A stretch of DNA of 64,000 bases. Source: CAVRUF01 sp963716005. Lineage in GTDB: Bacteria; Actinomycetota; Thermoleophilia; Gaiellales; Gaiellaceae. The position numbers were made by a program, and so were the translations under genes. Positions 28,601 through 37,397 of this stretch are shown one piece after another (within the stretch, counting starts at the first letter, position 1; each line of letters begins with the position of its first letter). The stretch spans positions 248,001 through 312,000 of the forward strand of contig OY970285.1 of assembly GCA_963716005.1 (NCBI GenBank). Direction: 5' to 3'. The notes below the pieces were generated by a model that made no database searches, was not told the DNA's origin, and was given only the letters and a program-made list of their open reading frames with translations.

Positions 28601-30045
28601 GCTCGCCAATGCGAGGCGTGGTACGAATTCCCGCGCGCAGCTGGACCCCAACAAATCTGGATTGCTACTCTCGTTCAGACACGCGTAGATCGAAAACTTG
28701 ACGACCCAAAACCCGGGACCCGCACTGAACAGCCCTTCGGGGGTTTGCATCTTCCGGCGTCGCAGGGTACGCAACCACGAAGTCTCCCTCAGCCGTCCCG
28801 CGTGTTCGCCTGCGCACAGTCGTGTCGACATGGCGCAATCCATTCGTGCGAGCCAGCGAAAGGCGACCGCGGAAGTCCGGGGTCAGGAAGTTGGGGAATC
28901 CATCGACTGTGCCCGGATCCCCCAGCTCTGCAGCGTAAGAGTCCCTCGGCCGTCGGGGGTCTGCTTCGCCCGCGGTGGTCCGGAGATCTGGGTCGCCCGC
29001 CAGATGCAGAGGAGCAATGAACAGTCGCGCCACCCAGCGTAGAGACGCGTCGCGGCGCTCGTCGGAAGCTTCGCCGTGAAGACGACTACGTTTCCCGTGT
29101 CGTCTATCGCGGGATGCGGTCCGTACTTGAGGAAAAGACCCACGGGGTGCCGTCTTCGTCCAAGAAGGTTGGCGACGTGAAATTTCCCGCGGTGTGATCC
29201 GAGAGAGCGAGCGCCCCACTCGGTTGGGCTAAGATCGCGACACAATTTCCAATGGCGTGGGCGCATCGTGGTGTGCCATCTGAGACGGCAAGCGAGAAAT
29301 CAGTGCCCGGACCGAACGACTTGCCGGCGGAGAGAGACGTGGATGACACGCGAGTATCGACGGTCTGGACAAGGTGTTCGCCACTGGCCTTCCCTCGCGA
29401 AAAAGCCGCAATTCCCGTGTCGCCAAGGTCGAAACCATCGTCGATTGTCCTGAAGCCGTGTGAACGCTTGTCCCGCATCAGCTAGTAGCCGAGTTTCGCC
29501 TGTCACGTGGTCAACCAGCTTCAGTCGATAGCTATCTATCGCGTTTGTCGCGTCCAAGTGCGCCTCGCGCATGAGAATGTCACCGCGATCGTTTTGAACG
29601 ACACCCGGTGAAAGGTGGACGAGCGGATCTTGCAGATCGGGTGTCAGGTCTACAGGGCGGCCCAAACCATCGGCTACATAGACCCCGTACCCGCGCGAAA
29701 CCGGTGAGAAGATCCGACCGGCGGCGAAGGCAACCCTGCCTCGGATCCAAGCAATCTGGGGGAAGATCGCGTCGAGATTAGCGCGAGTTGATCCGCACGT
29801 TGGGTCGCATGGACCGGTTTCGGCCAATGTAGTGAACTCATAGAGTGTCGTTTCGCGTTTGCCGGAGAGTTGATTGAGAGCGCGAGCAAGATCAGCAGCA
29901 GCGTTACGACAGCCGACCGGAAAGCAGTCTCCGCCTTAGTGACCGGCGGGCATGCCGCAAACGGATCGCCGGCCAGAGATCTCCCGCTATCTGCTTCTAG
30001 AACAAAGCGCGAAGACCGCGCCACCGAATCACGAGGCTGAGACAT
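22667..30045 (-). pseudogene. Giant secreted protein: propeller-like, metzincin-like, Calx-beta and beta-solenoid domains; many frame breaks
   Basis: I read 22.7-30.0 kb as one very large minus-strand gene (~2,400 residues) broken by many indels. In order: ATG 30045; signal helix (AVVTLLLILLALSINSPANA, 29,854-29,928); repeats resembling PD40/propeller blades to ~28.9 kb (GYGVYVADGLGRPVDLTPDL, FTSPTFLDEDGTPWVFS); a hinge DDDDDGLYDHWERTGGGIDF near 28.37 kb; and a metallopeptidase-like domain (HKDVFIEIDEMDCAPG, VRIHIAPTGH, ISYVELGHTLDLEHGGF at 27,727-27,759, then PNYPSLMSYSYW and ADWSAMQFNASWF). DSDSDG-type repeats follow near 27.2 kb, then two Calx-beta domains (~26.4-27.1 kb), solenoid strands (LKNNGTVIMGDRGRLLGDFA), three ~640-bp repeats and a C-terminal SYQPLLYTGRSGSF segment. 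The zinc motif lacks its first His (Val instead). Likely an adhesin or surface enzyme; integrity unknown. Confidence 0.6.
23588..25320 (-). repeat. Three ~640-bp tandem repeats inside the giant gene
   Basis: The marker TCGGACGTGAAGGTCGTCGT begins at 23911, 24558 and 25196, giving periods of 647 and 638 bases. Approximate copies are 23588-24225, 24226-24870 and 24871-25320 (last one partial). Each codes about 213 residues including NIQSGGHLQWQGLMRGSGTT, LFLNRGTTTFTSDLQGAGG, IGAGTLVNTETGVIRKIAGT and NSATEPLVQSGAFQIAG, a beta-solenoid pattern. Differences between copies are mostly indels. Confidence 0.85.
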
Positions 30046-30939
30046 AAGCCGGCCCCTCAACCGAGCAGAGTTGGCCGCGGGAGTTCCGCCTCGGTGGTCG
30101 ATGATTGACTTGTGGCAAGTATTACAAGATTCGCCGTCCGATTTCAAGTCCGCCAACTGGCTAGGAACGGCGCTCGCTGACGAACCGCGTGCGACCACCG
30201 GTTCGGCGCAACCACCGGTTCGGCGCGCCAGTGCCGTCAATCTCGCGAGCGTTGGCATGGCGACGATCGTTGCCGGCGAGGGCATATGGATCCTTCGCTT
30301 GAACATCCCGCCGCCTCGGTCGAGATCTAATGTGTCTGTAGACAGTGACAGCATACTAACGAGCTAAACAGGATTAGTCAAAGATCGCTAGTACGTGTAC
30401 ATACTGGGCGGACTCGCCTGTCGGTTGCGGGTGTGTATTCCAATCGTCGCCACGATGGGGTGACGACGAGGGCTGGGTCGGCCCGGCGCTGTCCGGGTGG
30501 ACACGGCCGGGGCGAAGCCATCTAGCCGCCGCGCCCGCCGCGGTCTAGCGTTCAAGCGCAGGGCCGACCAGGGCGTCAGCGCCCGGCGCGATCGCGAGGT
30601 GGCACCGAGGGGGGCACCACCTGGCTTCCCCGGTTCCCCTGACACATACGACCGTGTGTGTATGCGGATCCCGCATGGCTACACGGGCCGAGCTGGGCGG
30701 TACCTGGGCTCGAACCAGTGACCCCCAGCTTGTCGATTCGGAGCGCCGGCTCGAGAGCCGCGCCTGTGTTCCGGGTGAGGAGGGCGTCGTAGTCGAGCGT
30801 GCCGCCCGCCCGTGGGATGCGCGCCAGTTGCGCGCCAGTGCGCTACCACCACCCGGCGGTCTTGAGCCGGATCTTGAGCGGAGACGCGAAGCGCTATGGG
30901 CAGACGACCCGCAACCGCCGGGGCGATGCGAAGAAGTAG
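30046..30939. other. Gene-free stretch upstream of the giant gene
   Basis: About 890 bases without a convincing gene. Short opposite-strand frames here have no domain or codon pattern. It probably includes the promoter region of the giant gene (30.05-30.36 kb is less GC-rich than the surroundings). It also has a T-arm-like piece (minus strand GGTTCGAGCCCAGGTACCGC near 30,695-30,715) that resembles the 3' end of a tRNA without a matching 5' half, and a 10-base direct duplication GCGCGCCAGT near 30,820-30,840. Confidence 0.4.
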
Positions 30940-31026
30940 CGGCGGGGGTGGGATTCGAACCCACGGGACGCTTGCACGCCCAACGGTTTTCAAGACCGTC
31001 CCTTTCGGCCGCTCAGGCACCCCGCC
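30940..31026 (-). tRNA. tRNA-Ser (anticodon UGA)
   Basis: Minus strand: acceptor GGCGGGG / CCCCGCC, anticodon stem ACGGT / ACCGT with loop CTTGAAA giving TGA, long variable arm, and T loop GGGTTCGAATCCC. CCA not encoded. Reads UCA and related serine codons. Confidence 0.95.
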
Positions 31027-31133
31027 AAGCGCTCATCCTATGCGGGGTTACGTGCCATTCCGGCCGCTCTGCCGCTGCTCCCCGCAACGCGCACGCTGCG
31101 AACTGCGGCGTCTAGCGCGGCGTAGACTTCCGT

Positions 31134-31676
31134 GTGATGGTTCGGCCATTCGTCGTCCTGATCGCTTGCGTCAGTGCGACTGCTGTCGCGTGCGGTGGAC
31201 AGCAGCAGGAGACAAGCGGTCGGGAGGCGACGGGATTCGAGCAAGTCGAGCAGGCTACGAGTCCGGACGAATGCCCACCCGACTGGCCGGGGCCGTGGAC
31301 GGCGTGTCCGGAGGCAGACTGGGTGGAAGGGGTCGCGCAGCGTGCGGGGTATCGCATCTCAGGCGAGACGGGCAGCGCGCTGATCGCTGAGGGGAACGGC
31401 CGAAGCTTCTACATCTGGACCACTCCTGCGGCGATGGCCGAGGAGATCCAGAAGGCCATCAGGAATGAGGATTGGCAGCCGTTCGGCAGCGTCGAGGGCG
31501 TGCAGGTCTACGGTGATGAGAGCGTCTGGCGCTGGTGGGTCGGAGAAAGCTTCACCATCTGGCTTCAGGCCGGGCCGACCAAGGACTCTCGGCTTCCGTC
31601 TCTCACGGAGATGGCGTCGCTCGTACGCGCGAGCGAGACATTGCCCGAACCCTCGCCGGCGTCACAGAACCCGTGA
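31134..31676 (+). CDS. Lipoprotein of unknown function
   Basis: About 180 residues. FVVLIACVSATAVACGGQQQ is a lipoprotein signal with lipid-attachment Cys20. The mature part has a Cys-rich patch (ECPPDWPGPWTACPEADWVE) and a compact domain with YIWTTPAAMAEEIQKAI and WRWWVGESFTIWLQAG. I do not recognise the family. GTG 31134 or ATG 31137 could start it. No close neighbour on the same strand. Expected on the outer face of the membrane. Confidence 0.7.
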   Translation: MMVRPFVVLIACVSATAVACGGQQQETSGREATGFEQVEQATSPDECPPDWPGPWTACPEADWVEGVAQRAGYRISGETGSALIAEGNGRSFYIWTTPAAMAEEIQKAIRNEDWQPFGSVEGVQVYGDESVWRWWVGESFTIWLQAGPTKDSRLPSLTEMASLVRASETLPEPSPASQNP

Positions 31677-31702
31677 GAGGACGCGTTTCCCTCGGGAGAG
31701 GG

Positions 31703-33331
31703 CTAGCCGCGCAGGACGCGCCAGGTGAAGGTCGCGGGCGTCCGGTCGGTGTTTCCCACCCGGTCGACCGCGCGGACGCGGAACGTGTGGCGGCCGAGCC
31801 GGAGCTTCGGGTAGCGCACGGTCGACGTGCACGGCGTCCAGGGCTCGTTGTCCAGCGAGCAGCGGAACGTGGCGGTCTCATTCGCCCTGAATCCGAATGT
31901 GGCGCGCCCCGGACGAACGCGCGCCGCCCGCCGTAGAGCGAAGGTCGTCTCGGGTGCCCGGTGGTCGACGCTCCACGTTCGCGTCACCGTCTTCGGCGCG
32001 AGGTTCCCGGCGGCGTCTCGCGCCCGCACCGCGAAGACGTAGCGGCCGGTCGTCGAGACCGGGGTGGAAGACGGGGCTCGAGCACGGCTTGAACGGCCGC
32101 CCGTTCAGGGAGCAGGCGAACGTCGCTCCGGCTCGCTTCCCGAAGTCGAGGACCTGCTGCTTGGTGCCCGGCCACCGCCTGAAGGGGCCTACCGATCGTC
32201 GTAGCCGGAAACACATTGGAGTACAACAACCTCGAGTGGGCCCGCGAGTTTCCGGCCCCATCGACCGCACGCGCCGTCAGCGTGCGAACGCCGTGCCCGG
32301 ACGTCGCTGTATCCCACTGGAACGCGAACGGCGACTCCGAGTCCGTTCCGATGACGGTCTGGCCGAGCAGGAAGTCGACCCGGGTCGCATCGCTCGCGGC
32401 CTCGGCCACGATCGTGCGGAGCCCGCCGGACAACCGAGTTCGCCGCCGGCAGCTTCAGGCTTGACCACGGCCTGGTCGTGTCGGCCTGCGCGTCGTGGCA
32501 CGTGCCGCTGCCCGAGTCGGAGAGCGTCCTTACGGGCACGGGAAGGAACGTCCACGAGTATCCGCCCGGTCCCAGCACGAGCTTCAGGATCCCGAACGCG
32601 GCGTTGTCGCGCACCTCGCTGTTCGGAACCAAGACCGGCTCGAAGTCCGCATGGCCGAACCCGCCGGTGCCGACGATGAACTCCCGGATCCCGATGGCGG
32701 GATTCGGTCGCCGATCGGGGTCTGCGGCGCGAACCGCTCGTAGATGTGGTCGTGCCCGTCGAGGACGATGTCGGCGCCGGCCTCGTAGAGCGCATCCCAA
32801 AACGGCGCCGTCCACTCGATTGCGCGAGCGGCCGGAGCTGAAGCGCGGGTGGTGCCAGTAGGCGAGCGTGCAGGCGGCCGGGTGCGCTGCGAGGTCGGCG
32901 CGCAGCCACTGCTCCTGCGCCGAGCCCTCCGCGCAACTGATGAATCGCAGTTGGAGTTCAGCGCGACGATGTGCCAGTCGCCGAGGTCGTAGCTGTAGTA
33001 GCCGAGGCCCGCGGGCCCGGCCAGCTCGCCGAAGTAGGCGTAGTAGGGCGCGGCGCCGGGCGTTCGGTAGTCGTGGTTGCCCGGCGCGGGCCGGGTGCGC
33101 GCCTTGTGGCGTCCCCAGGTCGGGTCGTAGCAGTCGACGATGACTGCATGCTCCCGTTCGTCTGAGAGACGTCGCCGATCACGGCGACCGTGCCCGGGTT
33201 GACGTCGAGGATCTGCGCGGTCAGCTCGTCCCCGTCGCCCGCACAGGCGGCGACGTCCCCGCGGCGAGGAGGACGGACGTTTGCGCGAGCGCGGCTGAAG
33301 GCCAGGCGAACGCGGCGCCTATGACGCGCAG
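31703..33331 (-). CDS. Secreted metallophosphoesterase with C-terminal beta modules (frame breaks)
   Basis: Calcineurin-like phosphoesterase of the acid-phosphatase-like exported group. Pieces from three frames rejoin in order. A signal region (AAFAWPSAALAQTSVLLAAG) comes first, then after an indel near 33260 DVAACAGDGDELTAQILDVN and AVIGD. Next are YDPTWGRHKARTRPAPGNHD with metal-binding GNHDY, YDLGDWHIVALNSNC, VLDGHDHIYERFAPQTPIGD (second metal motif GHDH) and FIVGTGGFGHADFEPVLV. After the enzyme come an Ig-like domain (VDFLLGQTVIGTDSESPFAF) and at least one HTFRVRAVDRVGNTD module ending at 31703. No ATG or GTG is present before the signal; CTG 33331 is only a guess. Follows serS on the same strand. 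Confidence 0.72.
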
Positions 33332-33373
33332 GCAACCGCAATCGTTCGTGTCGGTCCAGACCCCAAGATTTCG

Positions 33374-34640
33374 CTACTGACGATAGGCCTCGCACAGGCC
33401 GTCGTCCACGGAGGGCGGGAATAGTCCCCGGGCTCGATCCGAGCCGGGGCGCCGAACGGGACGAGCGCGTCGGGAGATGACAGCGCCGCCCTCGTCCTGG
33501 AAGTTCTCCAGGATCGCGAGCATGTGGCGGGCGGTGGCGGCCGTGCCATTCAGCGTGTGCAGCGTCTCGACGCCGCGCTCGCCGCGGTAGCGAACGTCCA
33601 GCCGCCGCGCCTGGAAGTCGGTCGTGTTCGACGTCGAGGTGATCTCGCGGTAGCGCTCCTGGCTCGGGAACCACGCCTCGATGTCGTACTTCTTCGTCGC
33701 CGACGCGCCGAGGTCGCCGGCGGCGACGTTGACGACGCGGTAGGGCAGGCCGAGCTCCGCGACGAGCTCCTCCTCGATCGCGAGCAGCCGCTCGTGCTCG
33801 GCCGGCGAGTCCTCGGGGCGGCAGAAGACGAACATCTCGACCTTGTCGAACTGGTGGACGCGGAACATGCCGCGCGTGTCCTTGCCGGCGGCGCCGGCCT
33901 CGCGGCGGAAGCACGTGGAGTAGCCCGCGTAGCGCAGCGGCAGCGCCTCGGCGTCGAGGATCTCGCCCATGTGGAAGCCCGCGAGCGCGACCTCCGACGT
34001 TCCCGTCAGGTACAGGTCGTCGCGCTCGATGCGGTAGATGTTGACCTCGTCGGTGGGGAGGAAGCCGGTGCCGTACATCGCCTCCTCGCGGACGAGCACG
34101 GGCGGGAGGACGGGGGTGAAGCCGGCCGCCGCGACCCGGTCGAGCGCGAAGCGGTAGAGCGCCAGCTCGAGGAGCGCCGCGTCGCCGACGCGGTAGGCGA
34201 AGCGCGAGCCCGAGATGCGGGCGGCGCGCTCCATGTCGATCGGCGCCAGCTCGAGGTGGTCGCGCGGCTCGAAGGAGAACTGCGGCGGCTCGCCGACGCG
34301 GCGGATCTCCTCGGCGTCGTCCTCGGTGGCTCCGTCGGGCGCCGACGGGTCGGGCGGGTTCGGCACCTGCGCGAGCAGCTCGTCGCGGCGGGCCTGCGCC
34401 TGCGCGAGCTCGTCCTCGACCTGCCGAGGTCGGCCTTGACGGTCTTCAGCTCCTCGAGCTGCTCCGGCGTCGGCTTGCCCTTCAGCTTCGTCTTCGCGCG
34501 CAGCTCGTCGGCCCGGGGGACGAGCGCGAGCCAGGCGGCGTCGGCCTCCATGAGCGCGTCGAACGTCTCGGCGGCGCCCTTGCGCGCGAGCGCGGCGCGC
34601 CAGGCGTCGGGTCGGCGCGGGCTGCGCGGACGTCGATCAT
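33374..34640 (-). CDS. serS: Seryl-tRNA synthetase (three frame breaks)
   Basis: Charges tRNA-Ser. ATG at 34640 starts MIDVRAARADP. The N-terminal coiled-coil arm (LRAKTKLKGKPTPEQLEELK) and the class II core are clear: motif 2 STCFRREAGAAGKDTRGMFR, then VHQFDKVEMFVFCRPEDSPA, and motif 3 LHTLNGTAATARHMLAILEN. The frame changes near 34610, 34430 and 33475. After the last, the C-terminus reads ALVPFGAPARIEPG, as expected for the family, so the true stop is probably near 33430. Its ATG overlaps the TGA of the HAD gene upstream. An essential gene, so the breaks are almost certainly sequence errors. Confidence 0.93.
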
Positions 34641-35434
34641 GCGAGCGAGTCTAGAAGGGCTTCGATCCTTTGGGCCACTCCCTCGTCCTCCACGGAGGGG
34701 CAGACCTCGTCGGCCACGGCGAGCACGCGCGGGTGGGCGTTCGCGACCGCGACGGCGTGGCCGGCCCACTCGAGGAGCTCGACGTCGTTCTCGCCGTCGC
34801 CGAACGCGACCGTCTCGGCCGCGGAGAAGCCGAGCCGCTCGGCGACGAACTCCATGCCCGAGCCCTTGGTGACACCCGCCCGCGCGAACTCCAGGAAGTA
34901 GGGGAGCGACTTGGCGATGAAGAGCCGGTCGCCGAAGCGCGCCTTCAGCTGCAGCTCGAGCTCGTCGAGTGCGCGCGGGTCGCCGATCGTGACGAGCTTC
35001 GTCGGCCGTCCGTCGAGCCAGTCGAGCAGCGGGCCGACCGTGTGGATCGGGATCGGCTGGAACACGGCGTAGCGCTGCGACTCGGGCGTCTCGGCGGCGA
35101 CGTAGAGCTCGTCGCCGACGTAGCAGTTGAGCCCGAAGCCCTCCGCCTCGACGGCGGCGATCGCCTCGCGCGCCTCGTCGAGCGGGATCGGCTCGTGCCG
35201 CAGGAACTCGCCGGTCGCGAGGTCGGCGACGACCGCGCCCTGGTAGCAGACGAGCGGATCGGAGAGCCCGGCCTCGTCGGCGTAGGGGCGCACCGAGCGG
35301 AACATCCGCCCGGTCGCGATCACCACGTGCAGCCCGGCCGCGCGCGCGGCCGCGAGCGCCGCCCGCGTGCGCGGGCGCAGGACGAGATCCTCGGCGATCA
35401 GCGTCCGGTCGAGGTCGCAGGCGAGCGCCCGCAG
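34637..35434 (-). CDS. Cof-type HAD phosphatase
   Basis: About 265 residues. Motif I is LACDLDRTLIAEDLVLRPRT, followed by VVIATGRMFRSVRPYAD. The cap domain is of type C2B, and motifs III/IV are VTKGSGMEFVAERLGFS and TVAFGDGENDVELLEWAG. Members dephosphorylate sugar phosphates, nucleotides or cofactors. There is no ATG/GTG before motif I; CTG at 35434-35432 is the only sensible start, 14 bases past the cytochrome gene's stop, without a good ribosome site. TGA overlaps the serS ATG, giving translational coupling. Confidence 0.85.
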   Translation of the reverse strand: MRALACDLDRTLIAEDLVLRPRTRAALAAARAAGLHVVIATGRMFRSVRPYADEAGLSDPLVCYQGAVVADLATGEFLRHEPIPLDEAREAIAAVEAEGFGLNCYVGDELYVAAETPESQRYAVFQPIPIHTVGPLLDWLDGRPTKLVTIGDPRALDELELQLKARFGDRLFIAKSLPYFLEFARAGVTKGSGMEFVAERLGFSAAETVAFGDGENDVELLEWAGHAVAVANAHPRVLAVADEVCPSVEDEGVAQRIEALLDSLA

Positions 35435-35447
35435 GGAAGGAGGAGAG

Positions 35448-35839
35448 CTAGGAGCCGGCGTTCTCGGCGACGTACGCGGCGACGTCGGCGATCTGCTGCT
35501 CGCTGAGCGTGCCCTCGAAGGCCGGCATCGCGCCGCCGCCGTTCGTCACCTGCGCGTCGACCTGCCTCGTCCGGCTGCCGTCGTCGAGGTTCGGGCCGAC
35601 CGTGCCGGTCGTCCCTGCGTCGGCGAGCACGTGGCAGCTGCCGCAGTTCTCGGTGAAGACGGCCTTGCCGGCGGCCGCGTCGCCCGCCGTGCCGCCGCCG
35701 CCGGTCGTCGCCCCGCCCGTCTCGGCCGGCAGGCTTCCGACGACCGTGTCGGGCGCGGTGTTCTTCTCCTCGCCGCCGCCGCACGCCGCGACGAGGAGCG
35801 GGAGGCGAGAACCAGGGCGAGGATCAGGACCCGGCGCAC
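35448..35839 (-). CDS. Membrane-anchored mono-heme cytochrome c (one frame break)
   Basis: ATG at 35839 gives MRRVLILALVLASR. After an indel near 35800 the frame continues LPLLVAACGGGEEKNTAPDT, a lipoprotein signal. The cytochrome domain has the heme site ENCGSCHVLADAGTTGTVGP (CxxCH) and a Met ligand in GGGAMPAFEGTLSEQQIADV. About 130 residues, so a small class I cytochrome, probably an electron carrier on the outer face of the membrane. A disordered Gly/Thr-rich linker separates anchor and heme domain. First gene of a minus-strand cluster with the HAD phosphatase and serS. Confidence 0.85.
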
Positions 35840-35902
35840 GGGGCGAGTCTAGCGACGGCACGCGGACGGTGGGAAGATCCCGCAGGTACAATTGCCCGCA
35901 CG

Positions 35903-36811
35903 ATGGAAAACGAGCGTACGGACGAGACCGCGGCCTCACGGGCCGCATGTACCTGACGATCTTCCTGCTCGGGCTGCTCTACGTCGTCTTCTTCGCGGTG
36001 ATGATCAGCCTGTTCAAGGTGGACCTCGCGTTCGCGGTCGTGCTGCTCGGCGCGCTCGCGTTCTTCCAGTACTTCACGTCGGACACGCTCGCGCTCAAGG
36101 CCTCCCGCGCGCAGGTCGTCACGCCGGAGCAGGCGCCGGAGCTGCACGCGATGGTCGACCGCCTCTCCGAGCAGGCCGGCGTGCCGAAGCCGAGGAAGGT
36201 CGCGATCATCCCGACCGCGGCGCCGAACGCGTTCGCGACCGGGCGCAGCCGCAAGCACGCGGCCGTCGCCGTGACGCAGGGCCTCTCGACCGGCTCGAGC
36301 CGGCGAGGTCGAGGGCGTGCTCGCCCACGAGCTGTCCCACATCCGCAGCCGCGACGTCATGACGATGACGATCGCCGGCTTCTTCTCGATGGTCGCGTCC
36401 TACCTGGCGCAGATGGCGCTCTGCTCGAGCATGTTCGGCGGCCGCAACCGCGACCGGGGCACGCCCGTCTACCTGATCGTGATCGTCGTCTCGATCGTGA
36501 CCTACATCCTCAGCTACGTCCTGATTCTCTCGCTCTCGCGCTACCGCGAGTTCGCCGCCGACCGCGGCGCCGCGCTGATCACCGGCGCGCCCGAGAACCT
36601 GATGAGCGCGCTGCAGAAGATCGCGAGCGACATGACGCGGATCCCCCAGCGGGACCTGCGCGAGATGCAGGGCATGAACGCCTTCTACATCATCCCGACG
36701 AACGTGAAGAGCTCCTTCGGCCAGCTCTTCCTCACGCACCCGCCGCTCGAGAAGCGGCTCGCGCGCCTCGCCGCGATCGCCGCCGAGATGGGCCGCCCGC
36801 AGACGTTCTAG
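35903..36811 (+). CDS. htpX: Membrane zinc metalloprotease HtpX, M48 family (two frame breaks)
   Basis: Membrane-bound protease that removes damaged membrane proteins. ATG at 35903 starts MENER. One lost base near 35917 restores TYGRDRGLTGRMYLTIFLLG, the usual beginning in actinobacterial HtpX. A second break near 36300 lies between TQGLSTG and EVEGVLAHELSHIRSRD, the HExxH zinc site. The third zinc ligand is in YREFAADRGAALITG. Four membrane segments are visible. The gene directly after it is pspAB, the same pair that occurs in other Actinomycetota as part of the PspA membrane-stress system. PspA itself is not in the window. Confidence 0.92.
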
Positions 36812-36823
36812 CCGCAGCCGCGG

Positions 36824-37374
36824 ATGGGGTTCCTCGGGCGAGGCGGGGCGAAGGTCGGCAAGCTCCCCGCGCTCGCGGACGCGCGGCCGGGGTCGAGGGC
36901 GAGGTGGGCCTGCGCGCGACCGGGGTCGCGGGCGTCTGCTTCAAGCCGCGCCCCGCGAAGGACTTCATCAGGCCGAGCAGCAGCTCGACGATCTGATCGG
37001 CGCGGTCGGGATCAACTCGTGCGCCTCGGTGCGCCGCCGCTCGGACTCGTACGGGTTCGACTGGCTCGTCGCGCGCGAGGGCGACCTCGAGCGGCTCGTC
37101 GCCGCCGTGGAGATGGTGGCGGGCGAGCTTCCGAAGCGCGGCTTCGGCGGGCAGCTCCTCGCGGCGCTCTTCTCCTTCGAGCCGCGAGCGGCCGGTGTAC
37201 CTCGTGTACGGCTTCAAGTCCGACCGGTTCTGGCCGTTCGTGCCGACCGGCGAAGGACAGGAGCGGGACAACGACGAAGAGATCCGCCTGCGAGATGCGC
37301 TGAAAGCCCAGCTGCCCTTCGAGCCGCGGCTCGAGCGATGGCTCGGCCTCTTCGACGCGCCGATCGAAGACTGA
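36824..37374 (+). CDS. pspAB: PspA-associated protein PspAB (several frame breaks)
   Basis: Twelve bases after htpX. Pieces in three frames give MGFLGRGGAKVGKLPALADA, EGEVGLRATGVAGVCFKPRP, SDSYGFDWLVAREGDLERLV, VEMVAGELPKRGFGGQLLAA, VYLVYGFKSDRFWPFVPTGE, then EEIRLRDALKAQLPFEPRLE and RWLGLFDAPIED. This order and the htpX neighbour match PspAB (about 180 residues), a soluble protein that travels with PspA/HtpX in envelope-stress clusters. Breaks fall near 36890, 36990 and 37190. Molecular activity unknown. Confidence 0.78.
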
Positions 37375-37397
37375 ACCGCGCTACAGTCGAGAGCCCC

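Noticed and set aside
30690..30860. Possible second tRNA next to tRNA-Ser(UGA)
   Set aside because: Only a T-arm and acceptor-like 3' end can be drawn; no matching anticodon or 5' acceptor half. Could be a remnant or attachment scar, but not callable.
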